Shown piece by piece: positions 53,164 to 61,302 of a stretch of DNA of 64,000 nt. Position numbers and translations under genes: made by a program. Positions within the stretch are counted from its first letter, which is position 1, and every line of letters begins with the position of its first letter. The notes below the pieces were generated by a model, which made no database searches, had not been told where the DNA came from, and saw only the letters and a program-made list of their open reading frames with translations. The DNA is from CAWDLX01 sp963753485 (lineage in GTDB: Bacteria; Actinomycetota; Actinomycetes; Mycobacteriales; Micromonosporaceae), in the NCBI GenBank assembly GCA_963753485.1, contig CAVWCL010000008.1, forward strand, positions 310,001 to 374,000, read 5' to 3'.

Positions 53164-53970
53164 TCAGACCGCGAAGGAGTCGAGGCGTTCCCGGGCCGGG
53201 GCCGGTGGGCTAGCCCGCCACAGCCGGGTCTTCTGCGCCGACAGCCGCGCCAGGTAGGCCGGGTTCAGCACGAGGTAGCGGTGCCACAGCCGGCCCGGTT
53301 CGAGGCAGAGCCGCCAGAACCACTCCAGGCCGCGCTTCTGCATCCAGGCCGGCGGCTTGCGCAAGGTACCGGCGTGGTAGTCGAAAGCGGCACCGACGGC
53401 CATGAGCGGCAGGTCGAGCAGCGGGCGCAGGGCGTACGTGAAGATCTCCTGGCGGGGGCAGCCGAGGCCGACCAGCACGAGCCGCGCGCCCGAGCGCCGG
53501 ATCCGGTCGGCGATCTCGGCCTCCTCGCCCGCTTGCGCTGGGCGGAACTTGGACGGCTCCGTGCCGGCGATCTTCAGGTCCGGCAGGGTGGTCTGCAGAG
53601 CCGCCACCAGCCGGTCAAGGGTCTCGCCGGTCGAGCCGTAGAGGTAGACCGGATAGCCTTCGTCGGCGAAGCGGCGCAACACTCGCAGGGTGAGCTCCGG
53701 ACCGTAGACCCGGTCGGCGAGCCCGGTGCCGTGCAGCAGGTTGAGCGCCCAGCGCACCGGCTGGCCGTCCGGGGTCACCACGTCGAAGCTGTTGAGCCGG
53801 GCCCCGTGGCGACGGTCCTGTACGCCGGTCATGACCCCGTGCACGGCGAGCGCGGTCAGTGCGAGGGGGCGCCGGTGGCGGGCCGCCTGGAGCACCTTCT
53901 CGGTGGCGGCGTCGTAGTCGAGGGCGTCCACCATGACCCCGAGCACGTTCCGCTTGCCCTGATCGATCAT
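53164..53970 (-). CDS. WecG/TagA/CpsF-family glycosyltransferase
   Basis: The 268-residue protein matches the TagA/WecG family: VVTPDGQPVRWALNLLHGTG, LYGSTGETLDRL, LVLVGLGCPRQEIF and VGAAFDYHAGTLRKPPAWMQ, ending in GLEWFWRLCLEPGRL. These enzymes add a ManNAc-type sugar to a lipid-linked acceptor in wall-polymer synthesis. ATG 53970 overlaps the epimerase stop (ATGA). Confidence 0.92.
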   Translation of the reverse strand: MIDQGKRNVLGVMVDALDYDAATEKVLQAARHRRPLALTALAVHGVMTGVQDRRHGARLNSFDVVTPDGQPVRWALNLLHGTGLADRVYGPELTLRVLRRFADEGYPVYLYGSTGETLDRLVAALQTTLPDLKIAGTEPSKFRPAQAGEEAEIADRIRRSGARLVLVGLGCPRQEIFTYALRPLLDLPLMAVGAAFDYHAGTLRKPPAWMQKRGLEWFWRLCLEPGRLWHRYLVLNPAYLARLSAQKTRLWRASPPAPARERLDSFAV

Positions 53971-55040
53971 GAGGCGGGGACCCAGGTGTCCACATTGGCC
54001 TCATAGATCTCGCGCAGGATCGCCGGCACGTCGTAGGTCATCGTCCACTCCGGATAGTCGGCCGCGAACGTGGCCATGCTGCTGATCCACCACTGATGGT
54101 CGCCGACCCGGGGCTGCTCGACATAGTTGATCTTCGCCGTCCGGCCGGTGATGGTCTCGGCGATCTGGAAGGCCTCGATGTGCGAGGCGTTGGAGAAGCG
54201 GCCCCCGCCGAGGTTGTACACCTGACCCACGCGGGGGTTGCGGAAGAACGCCTCGAACGCGGTGAGCACATCGTGGGAGTGGATGGCGTCGCGAACCATC
54301 TTGCCCTTGTACCCGTAGAGGTTGTAGGTGCGGCCCTCCATCACGCAGCGCATGAGGTAGGCGAGGAAGCCGTGCAGCTCGGCCGCCGAGTGGGCCGGGC
54401 CGGTCAGCGTACCGCCGCGGAAGCACGCGGTACGCAGACCGAAGTACCGCCCGTACTCCTGCACCATGATGTCCGCCGCCACCTTCGAGACCCCGAAGAT
54501 CGAGTGGAGGCTGTGGTCGATCGACATCTCCTCGGTGATGCCCTGCTCGTACGGGTGGCCCGGCTCGATCTCGTACCGGGTCTCCAGCTCAACCAGCGGC
54601 AGGGTGTTGGGTCGGTCGCCATAGACCTTGTTGGTGGAACAGTGGATGAAGGGCGCCTCGGCCGCGAACTGCCGGGTCATCTCCAGCATGTTCAGGGTGC
54701 CGACGGCGTTGACGTCGAAGTCGGTGAACGGCTCCTTGGCGGCCCAGTCATGGCTCGGCTGGGCGGCGGTGTGGATCACGACGGCAATGTCGGCGCCGTA
54801 TTTCTTGAAGACCTGGGCCAGGCTGTCGCGGTCGCGCACATCGACGTCGAAATGGGTGTACGCGTCGGCGAGCTCGCTGGTGAGGCGCAGGAGGCTCCAC
54901 GCGGTCGAGCCGTCAGGCCCGAAGAAGTACCGCCGCATGTCATTGTCGATGCCCACCACGTCCAGACCGAGGCCCGCGAAGTGACGCACCGCCTCGGAGC
55001 CGATCAGACCGGCCGACCCACTCACCAGCGCGATGCTCAC
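53967..55040 (-). CDS. NAD-dependent sugar epimerase/dehydratase (CDP-paratose-epimerase-like)
   Basis: The 357-residue extended SDR has the Rossmann motif VSGSAGLIGSEAVRHFAG and NAD-site residues (DVDVRD, HTAAQPSHDW). The expected YxxxK reads FGVSK (HSIFGVSKVAADIM), so the usual catalytic tyrosine is phenylalanine, which I recall in a subset of these epimerases. STNKVYG supplies the conserved serine/threonine region. GTG 55040 follows AAGGGAG. It is coupled to the WecG-type gene and probably makes its sugar donor. Confidence 0.85.
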   Translation of the reverse strand: MSIALVSGSAGLIGSEAVRHFAGLGLDVVGIDNDMRRYFFGPDGSTAWSLLRLTSELADAYTHFDVDVRDRDSLAQVFKKYGADIAVVIHTAAQPSHDWAAKEPFTDFDVNAVGTLNMLEMTRQFAAEAPFIHCSTNKVYGDRPNTLPLVELETRYEIEPGHPYEQGITEEMSIDHSLHSIFGVSKVAADIMVQEYGRYFGLRTACFRGGTLTGPAHSAAELHGFLAYLMRCVMEGRTYNLYGYKGKMVRDAIHSHDVLTAFEAFFRNPRVGQVYNLGGGRFSNASHIEAFQIAETITGRTAKINYVEQPRVGDHQWWISSMATFAADYPEWTMTYDVPAILREIYEANVDTWVPAS

Positions 55041-55172
55041 CTCGACCGGCTCCCTTCGTGGTCTCGCCCCCGGCGCTCTCGCCCGCACGGCACCGGACAG
55101 ACTGGGGGCCTCGGATCCGACCGCAGCTTACCCGGTCGGGCCCGAGGCCCCTGCCGCCTCGTACGTGGTGCG

Positions 55173-56099
55173 TTACCGGCGGACGGTGCTCATCCGGCGT
55201 ACCTCCCGCGCCTCCCGGCGGACGGCCCGCAGCCGGGTCGGGCTGATGCCGAGCCGGCGGGCGAGCTCGGTCTGGCTGATCTCCGGGTCCATGGCCTCGA
55301 TGGCGTCCGCGAGCTCGGCGGTCTCCTGAACCGGGCGACGCTGGCGTGGGGTGGTGGACTCGGTCGGTTGGGTCGTCGGCGAGGTCACCATCGTCCGCGG
55401 CGGGGCCGAGACGGCCGGCCGGGCCACGCCCGGCCGAAGGGTGCCGTTGACATACCCGGACGCCGGCGTGACCGCGGGGCTCACCGGCGCGGCGCTGATC
55501 GCGTCATCGGTAAAGGCGTCACCGGCGAAGGCGTCGTCGTTGTCCAACTCCTCGCGATCCAGCTCCGCCCGGTCGAACTCCCCGCTCAGCGACGGGGCCG
55601 ACCGGCTGAGCGCCGATGCCGGCGTCGGCTGGACGAACCGGACCGGAGCGACCGGGACGGCGGCCGGCTGGGCCGGGGCGGCCAGCGACCGCAATCGGGC
55701 CTCCTCCACCAGCCGGATGCGACCGGCCAGCTCGACGAGGCTGACACTGGCGACCACGATGAGACCGTCGACCGAGATCGGGAGCAGGTAGGACGAGGTG
55801 ACGGTCTCGCCGTAGTGGACGGCGACGCTCTGCATGTGCCAGTAGGAGACCCACGCGGCAATACCGGCGATCGTCGCCGTGGCCATGACCCGCAGCGCGG
55901 CGAGCACCGGCTTGTGCATCGGCACGCGGGAGGTCAGCTCGACCGTGAGCAGCAGCGCCAATGGCGGCCAGGCGGAGATCGTCTGGCTGATCGGGTTCGG
56001 TAACGCGTGCAGGACGTTGGCGCACACGGAGGCCGCCACGCCCAGTATCAGAGCGGCGCGGACGGCCCAGCGGATGCGTTTCAGCTGTGGCAGTTGCAC
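55173..56099 (-). CDS. DUF2637 membrane protein with C-terminal helix-turn-helix
   Basis: The 308-residue product has four hydrophobic helices in its first 135 residues (AALILGVAASVCANVLHALP, WPPLALLLTVEL, ATATIAGIAAWVSYW and LPISVDGLIVVASVSLVELA), the DUF2637 arrangement known from plasmid-transfer Spd proteins. An acidic linker follows, then ISQTELARRLGISPTRLRAV, a helix-turn-helix near the end. GTG 56099 follows GAGGAG at five bases; ATG 56147 has no ribosome site. Such proteins are typical of mobile actinobacterial elements, but I see no other element genes here. Confidence 0.82.
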   Translation of the reverse strand: MQLPQLKRIRWAVRAALILGVAASVCANVLHALPNPISQTISAWPPLALLLTVELTSRVPMHKPVLAALRVMATATIAGIAAWVSYWHMQSVAVHYGETVTSSYLLPISVDGLIVVASVSLVELAGRIRLVEEARLRSLAAPAQPAAVPVAPVRFVQPTPASALSRSAPSLSGEFDRAELDREELDNDDAFAGDAFTDDAISAAPVSPAVTPASGYVNGTLRPGVARPAVSAPPRTMVTSPTTQPTESTTPRQRRPVQETAELADAIEAMDPEISQTELARRLGISPTRLRAVRREAREVRRMSTVRR

Positions 56100-56424
56100 G
56101 GGGTACTCCTCGGTGGTGGTTCGAAGCGCGTGAAACTTCGTCGTCATCGGTCACTGGGCGGGTTTTGCTCGAGCCGGGTCACCCAGACGTCCATCCTGTG
56201 CACACCGAATGACATGGTTGTGGTTAGCCCTTCGGCGTGTCGCAAATCCGACCTGAACATCTGATGCCGCGAAGAACGCACAGCCGGTAGTGGCTAAATC
56301 AACTGATAGTGACGAATGCCAGGTCACGAGCCCGGTCGTGGCCACCACTGACCTCAAAAGATCAGATGTTTCCGCCGGGTGGCCAGGTGGGCCGCCGGGC
56401 TGTCAGTCGCCAAGAGGACAACTG

Positions 56425-56499
56425 CCCCGCGGATCGCGCGGCGGCGCCATTCGCGAGGCCCCGCGGATCGCGCGGCGGCGCCATTCGCGAGGCCCCGCG
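56425..56499. repeat. 34-bp direct repeat, 2.2 copies
   Basis: Identical units at 56425-56458 and 56459-56492 (from CCCCGCGGATCGCGCGGCGG onward) are followed by seven bases of a third. They lie in the 541-bp gap 56100-56640, which has no gene. Confidence 0.85.
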
Positions 56500-56640
56500 C
56501 GCAGTGGCCGCTCGCCGGACCGGGACGGGACCGGCGGGACGGGGCGGCGATCAGACTTGAGCGGCCAGACGGTGGCTGGACCGGGCGGCGACCCGGCCGG
56601 GTCGCTGAGCGCAGGCCGCAGCGGCCAAGACCGGAGTGGG

Positions 56641-56723
56641 TGGGGAAGGAGGGAGTTGAACCCTCACGCCCTTTCGGGCACACGGACCTGAACCGTGCGC
56701 GTCTGCCATTCCGCCACTTCCCC
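56641..56723 (-). tRNA. tRNA-Leu (CAG anticodon)
   Basis: On the minus strand the 83-base sequence folds as a class-II tRNA: acceptor GGGGAAG / CTTCCCC with discriminator A, anticodon loop TTCAGGT, a variable arm TGCCCGAAAGGGCG, and T arm GAGGG-TTCAACT-CCCTC. No CCA is encoded. Confidence 0.95.
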
Positions 56724-57156
56724 GTGGCTTTTCTGAGTCTCGCTGCGCCGGCGTACCCGTGATACCGACGTACCCGCTGCACCGAGTTCTCGAGCACGAC
56801 CGGGCATTGCCCGACCCTGCGGCGTGGACCAGGATAGACCGTGGCCGGCTTGACGGTCGAGCCGGATACCACCAGGCCCGTAAGCACCGTGTGAAGTGCC
56901 CCGGAAGAGTAGTATCCGGCGACCCTCGGTGCGCGGACGTGAGTGCGTTGGCCGGATACCATCATGTCCTCGACGGAACGCGGAGGACGAGTGAGCACGA
57001 GACCGCAAGTCATACAGCCCAGCGCGGCCGTGGATCAGCCGATCCGGGTGTGCACGGCAGCGACGCGGTACCGGCACAGTCGCGATGGGAAGGGCCTGCT
57101 GTGAGTGCGAGGAGCGAGCTCGCGAGCACCGCAGTCGCGAACGAAAGGTTGGCGCT
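56724..57156 (+). promoter_or_regulatory. fhaA upstream region
   Basis: 433 bp without a gene. The 9-mer GCCGGATAC occurs at 56860-56868 and 56951-56959 and inverted (GTATCCGGC) at 56912-56920, a possible operator set. TAGTAT at 56910-56915 could be a -10 element. The interspersed repeat (57101-57148) runs up to 8 bp before fhaA. Confidence 0.4.
57101..57148 (+). repeat. Interspersed ~49-bp repeat, copy 2 (fhaA leader)
   Basis: GTGAGTGCGAGGAGCGAGC ... CGAGCACCGCAGTCGCGAAC then GAAAGG matches the jag copy at 14390-14438 over nearly its whole length. Its terminal AAAGG is placed to serve as the fhaA ribosome site, 8 bp before the GTG. Confidence 0.75.
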
Positions 57157-57918
57157 GTGAGCGTGCTGCAACGCTTTGAGAAGCGATTGGAAGGTCTCGT
57201 CGAAGGGGCCTTCGCCAAAGTCTTCAAGGGTGTCGTCCACCCCGTGGAGATCCTGAACGCCATGCAACGGGAGGCCGAGGCGCACAAGGCGATCCTTGCC
57301 GGCGGCCGCACCCTGGTGCCGAACCGGTACGTGATCGACCTGTCGCCGTACGACCACAGCCGGCTGGCCCCGTACGCCGCCGCGTTGGCGCAGGAGCTGG
57401 CGCAGTCGCAGGCGGAGTACATCGGCGAGCAGGGCTGGACCGTGTACGGCGACGTCATCGTCGAAATCGAGCGGGGCGAGGGTCTGGACACCGGGATGTT
57501 CCGGGTCACCGCCGAGGTCTACACCGGCGGTGACGTCGCGCCCGCCCCGGCCGGCTACGACCACGGTCCGGCCTACCATCCGTACCCGCAGCAGGGTGGC
57601 TATGCCGGTCCGGTGCCGGGGCAGGGTGGCCCGGCCCGCAACGCCCGGCTGGTCTCCAATGACGGTCGCACCTACCCGCTCTCCATCGGCTCGACCGTGA
57701 TCGGCCGGGGTGACCAGGCCAACCTCCGCCTGCCCGACGTGGGCATCTCCCGGCGCCACGCGCGCATCGACTTCGACGGCGGCCAGGTCGTGCTGACCGA
57801 TCTGGGCTCGACGAACGGCACATCCGTCAATGGGCAGCGGGTCTCTGCGGTCGCCCTCAACCCGGGTGACATGATCCAGCTCGGAACGACCACCCTCACG
57901 TTCCGAGTGGATGGCTAG
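57157..57918 (+). CDS. fhaA: FHA-domain protein FhaA
   Basis: The 253-residue protein has the N-terminal DUF3662 domain (VLQRFEKRLEGLVEGAFAKV, then VHPVEILNAMQREAE), a Gly/Pro/Tyr linker and a C-terminal FHA domain (VIGRGDQANLRL, ISRRHARIDF, DLGSTNGTSVNG) for reading phosphothreonine. In mycobacteria FhaA binds the phosphorylated MurJ pseudokinase and CwlM. GTG 57157 gives the conserved VSVLQRFE start. First gene of the fhaA-pknA operon. Confidence 0.95.
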   Translation: MSVLQRFEKRLEGLVEGAFAKVFKGVVHPVEILNAMQREAEAHKAILAGGRTLVPNRYVIDLSPYDHSRLAPYAAALAQELAQSQAEYIGEQGWTVYGDVIVEIERGEGLDTGMFRVTAEVYTGGDVAPAPAGYDHGPAYHPYPQQGGYAGPVPGQGGPARNARLVSNDGRTYPLSIGSTVIGRGDQANLRLPDVGISRRHARIDFDGGQVVLTDLGSTNGTSVNGQRVSAVALNPGDMIQLGTTTLTFRVDG

Positions 57919-57923
57919 CCACC

Positions 57924-58403
57924 TTGCCCGAGATTGTCATCACCGTCGCCCGCTACGGGTTCCTCGTGCTTCTGTGGATCTTCGTGTTCACAGTCGTCGG
58001 GGTGATCCGGCGTGATCTGTTCGTGGGCGCACGGTCCAATCGCCTGGTCGCGGCGCCACGGGGCGTGGGGGTCGCGGCCGGTGGACGTCCCGCGAAGGTC
58101 AAACGCGGCCGCGCGGCGCACCACCTGTTCGTGACCGAGGGCGCCCTGGCCGGCACCCGGCTCACGCTCGGGGAGGCGCCCATCACGATCGGCCGCGCCG
58201 AGGACTCGACTCTGGTCATCACCGACGACTACGCCTCCGCCCGGCACGCCCGGTTGGTGCCGCGCGCGGGGCAGTGGTTCGTGGAGGACCTGGGGTCGAC
58301 CAACGGGACGTACCTGGACCGTGCCAAGGTCACCGCACCGACTCCCGTACCTCTCGGCGTGCCGATCCGCATCGGCCGCACGTCCCTCGAGCTGAGGCCA
58401 TGA
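57924..58403 (+). CDS. fhaB: FHA-domain protein FhaB (FipA partner type)
   Basis: The 159-residue protein has an N-terminal membrane helix (FLVLLWIFVFTVVGVI) and a C-terminal FHA domain (ITIGRAEDSTLVI, SARHARLV, DLGSTNGTYLDR). TTG 57924 gives the typical MPEIVITVARYGF start and lies 6 bp after fhaA. The stop overlaps pstP (ATGA). FhaB is tied to division and is a target of the Ser/Thr kinases of this operon. Confidence 0.93.
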   Translation: MPEIVITVARYGFLVLLWIFVFTVVGVIRRDLFVGARSNRLVAAPRGVGVAAGGRPAKVKRGRAAHHLFVTEGALAGTRLTLGEAPITIGRAEDSTLVITDDYASARHARLVPRAGQWFVEDLGSTNGTYLDRAKVTAPTPVPLGVPIRIGRTSLELRP

Positions 58404-59752
58404 CTCTCACGATGCGTTATGCGGCGCGCAGCGACCGCGGCCTGATCCGGCACGGTAATCAGGACTCCGTGTACGCGGGTCCGCGACTGCTCGCGGTCGC
58501 GGACGGCATGGGCGGGATGGCCGCCGGGGATGTGGCCAGCAACATCGTGATCGCAGCGCTGGCGCACCTGGACGAAGATGTGCCGGGCAACGCACCGGTG
58601 GACGCGTTGCGGTCGGCCGTGGAGGCGGCGAACCAGCAGATCCGCGACGCGGTCGACGCCAACCCGGCGATGGAGGGCATGGGCACGACGCTGACCGGGA
58701 TGCTCTTCGGCGGCAACCGGTTCGGCATGGTGCACATCGGGGACTCCCGGGCGTACCTGTTGCGTGAGACCGAATTCGGCCAGATCACCCGGGACGACAC
58801 GTACGTCCAGTTGCTCGTTGACGAGGGTCGGATCACGCCGGAGGAGGCGAACACCCACCCGCAGAAGTCGCTGCTCATGCGGGCTCTCGACGGGCGCGAC
58901 GCGGACCCTGAGTACTCGGTGCGCCAGGCGGTCTCGGGCGACCGGTACCTCATCTGCAGCGACGGGCTCTCCGGTGTGGTGTCGGACGAGACGATCGCGG
59001 CGACGATGCGCGAGTACTCCGATCCGAACCAGTGCGCTGAGCGCCTGGTCCAACTGGCGTTGCGTGGCGGCGGACCGGACAACATCACCGTGATCATCGC
59101 GGACGTCACCGACGAGGACATCGTCGAGGAGTCGCCGGTCGTGGGCGGCGCCGCCGCGAACGACCGGGGCATGACGAGCACCGCCGACGGCTCGACGCCG
59201 GCCGCCCGGGCCTCCGCATTGACCCAGCTTCGCGACGCCGCCCCCGCCGCGAGCGGCAATGGCGGCCGCGGCGACCACGAGGACGAGGGGCCGCGCCGGC
59301 ACCCGGTGCGCACCGCCCTGATCCTCATCATCCTGGCCGGGCTGCTCGGCGGCGGGCTCTGGGTCGGCTGGCGCTACACCCAGTCGAAGTACTACGTGGG
59401 CGTGACCGACGATGGCCGCATCGCCGTGTTCCAGGGCATCCCGGGCGAGATCGCGGGGTTCCGTCTGTCCACAGTCAACTACCAGAGCAACACCAAGATC
59501 GACGAGTTGACGCCGGTGGCGCAGGAGAAGGTGAAGGAGGGGATTCCGTCCTCCAGCCAGGCGGAGGCCCGCGAACAGCTGACCAGCCTGCTCGACCCGA
59601 ACAGCAAGAACATCCTGCCGTACTGCCCGACCCCGGCGCCGACGATCGCGCCGACGGGTATCGGGAACCCGGTCGACCCGACAACGAGTCCAACGGCCGA
59701 CCCGTCACCGGCGCCGTCCGGGCCACCCGACTGCCGGCCGGCGACGAACTGA
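58400..59752 (+). CDS. pstP: PP2C-type Ser/Thr phosphatase PstP
   Basis: The 450-residue membrane phosphatase reverses PknA/PknB phosphorylation. PP2C motifs: HGNQDSVYAG, AVADGMGGMAAGD, GMGTTLTGMLFGG, HIGDSRAYLLR, CSDGLSGVVSD and GGPDNITVI. A helix near residues 313-332 (LILIILAGLLGGGLWVG) separates the cytosolic catalytic domain from a small outer domain with a Pro/Thr tail. ATG 58400 overlaps fhaB. Confidence 0.96.
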   Translation: MTLTMRYAARSDRGLIRHGNQDSVYAGPRLLAVADGMGGMAAGDVASNIVIAALAHLDEDVPGNAPVDALRSAVEAANQQIRDAVDANPAMEGMGTTLTGMLFGGNRFGMVHIGDSRAYLLRETEFGQITRDDTYVQLLVDEGRITPEEANTHPQKSLLMRALDGRDADPEYSVRQAVSGDRYLICSDGLSGVVSDETIAATMREYSDPNQCAERLVQLALRGGGPDNITVIIADVTDEDIVEESPVVGGAAANDRGMTSTADGSTPAARASALTQLRDAAPAASGNGGRGDHEDEGPRRHPVRTALILIILAGLLGGGLWVGWRYTQSKYYVGVTDDGRIAVFQGIPGEIAGFRLSTVNYQSNTKIDELTPVAQEKVKEGIPSSSQAEAREQLTSLLDPNSKNILPYCPTPAPTIAPTGIGNPVDPTTSPTADPSPAPSGPPDCRPATN

Positions 59753-59802
59753 CCGTAAGGCCGGTCCGATGAGAACGACCCGACGAGACAGATAGGAACC
59801 GC

Positions 59803-61302
59803 GTGACCGCCCCTGCCGTCCCAGCACCGCCGCCGGCCATCGCCGGAGGTGTCCGGCGCCCGCGGACGCGGCGAGGGGCCGAGCTGGCTCTGCTGATCTT
59901 CGCGATGCTGGTCGTCCTGCTCTACTCGGCCTCGGTCGAGACCGGCATGCTGGACACGGTCACTCCGGACGTGTGGGTGCCGGTGGCGGTCCTCTTCGCC
60001 ATCTTCCTCGGGGTGCACATCGCGATCCGCCGGCTGGCGCCCTACTCCGACCCGGTGATGCTGCCGACCGTCGCCCTCATCAACGGGCTCGGCGTCGGCT
60101 TCCTGCGCCGCCTCGACCTGGGCGCCGTGCCCCCCGACCAGCGGGCCGACCTCACGCCGTTCAGCGGGATCGCGGTGCGCCAGCTCGAATGGACGCTGGC
60201 CGCCGCGGTCATCGCGGTGCTGCTGCTCATCGTGGTACGCGACCACCGGGTGCTGTCCCGCTACGCGTACACCCTCGGCCTGGTCGGCATCGTGCTGGTG
60301 CTGATCCCCGCCCTGTTGCCGGCCCGGTACTCGCTGGTCAACGGGGCCAAGCTGTGGGTGCTCATCGGCGGCTTCTCGATCCAGCCGGGTGAGTTCGCGA
60401 AGTTGGCGCTGCTGTCGTTCTTCGCGTACTACCTCGTCCGCAAGCGCGAGGTGCTCTCGCTGGCGAGCAAACGGATCCTCGGTATCGACTTCCCCCGCGG
60501 GCGGGACCTTGGCCCGGTGCTCGTGGTGTGGCTGCTGAGCCTCATGGTCCTGGTCTTCGAGAAGGACCTGGGCACCTCGCTCATGTACTTCGGCATGTTC
60601 GTGGTCACCCTGTACATCGCCACCGAACGGTCGAGCTGGTTGATCATCGGCCTGCTGCTCTTCTTCGGCGGCGCCTTCGCCGCCTGGTCGCTCGGCGCCA
60701 CCGTCCAGGGTCCGTTCGGCAACTTCGCCGATCGGGTGGACGTGTGGTTGGACCCGTTCCACGACGCGAACGGAGCCGGGTACCAACTCGTTCAGTCGCT
60801 GCTCGGGCTGGGCACCGGTGGGCTGTTCGGCGCCGGGCCGGGCAAGGGCATCCCGTACCTGGCGAACCTGCCCTCCCCGCGGTACGTGTTGCCCGAGGTG
60901 CAGAACGACTTCGTCTTCGCCGGGCTCGGCGAGGAGATCGGTTTGTTCGGGCTGACCGCCCTGCTGGTGGCGTACCTGCTCTTCATCCAGCGCGGGTTGC
61001 GCACAGCGGTGACGGTGCGCGACTCGTTCGGCAAGTTGCTCGCCGGTGGCCTGGCGTTCACCCTGGGCCTGCAGGTGTTCGTCATCATCGGCGGGATCAG
61101 CGGGCTGATCCCGCTCACCGGCCAGACCACCCCGTACCTGTCGGCGGGTGGGTCCTCGCTGATGGCGAACTGGCTGCTGCTGGCGTTGCTGCTGCGCATC
61201 TCGGATGCGGCCCGCCGGCCGGTGACCATCTCCGCCGGCGGCAGCATCGCGCCGCCGGCCACGGCGAAGCTGCATGAGGTGCCGACGGAGGTCGTCACGT
61301 GA
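59803..61302 (+). CDS. rodA: RodA/FtsW-family peptidoglycan polymerase
   Basis: The 499-residue SEDS protein polymerises lipid II. It has about ten to twelve membrane helices and conserved blocks: GFSIQPGEFAKLALLSFF, FEKDLGTSLMYFG, AGYQLVQSLLGLGTGG, LPEVQNDFVFAGLGEEIG and IPLTGQTTPYLSAGGSS. The N-terminus is cytoplasmic and Pro/Arg-rich. GTG 59803; the stop overlaps pbpA (GTGA), so it pairs with its cognate transpeptidase. Confidence 0.95.
   Translation: MTAPAVPAPPPAIAGGVRRPRTRRGAELALLIFAMLVVLLYSASVETGMLDTVTPDVWVPVAVLFAIFLGVHIAIRRLAPYSDPVMLPTVALINGLGVGFLRRLDLGAVPPDQRADLTPFSGIAVRQLEWTLAAAVIAVLLLIVVRDHRVLSRYAYTLGLVGIVLVLIPALLPARYSLVNGAKLWVLIGGFSIQPGEFAKLALLSFFAYYLVRKREVLSLASKRILGIDFPRGRDLGPVLVVWLLSLMVLVFEKDLGTSLMYFGMFVVTLYIATERSSWLIIGLLLFFGGAFAAWSLGATVQGPFGNFADRVDVWLDPFHDANGAGYQLVQSLLGLGTGGLFGAGPGKGIPYLANLPSPRYVLPEVQNDFVFAGLGEEIGLFGLTALLVAYLLFIQRGLRTAVTVRDSFGKLLAGGLAFTLGLQVFVIIGGISGLIPLTGQTTPYLSAGGSSLMANWLLLALLLRISDAARRPVTISAGGSIAPPATAKLHEVPTEVVT

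Noticed and set aside
54096..56003. 635-codon plus-strand frame opposite the epimerase and DUF2637 genes
   Set aside because: Shadow of two clear minus-strand genes.
57010..57759. 249-codon minus-strand frame opposite fhaA
   Set aside because: Shadow of the FHA-domain gene; no independent motif.
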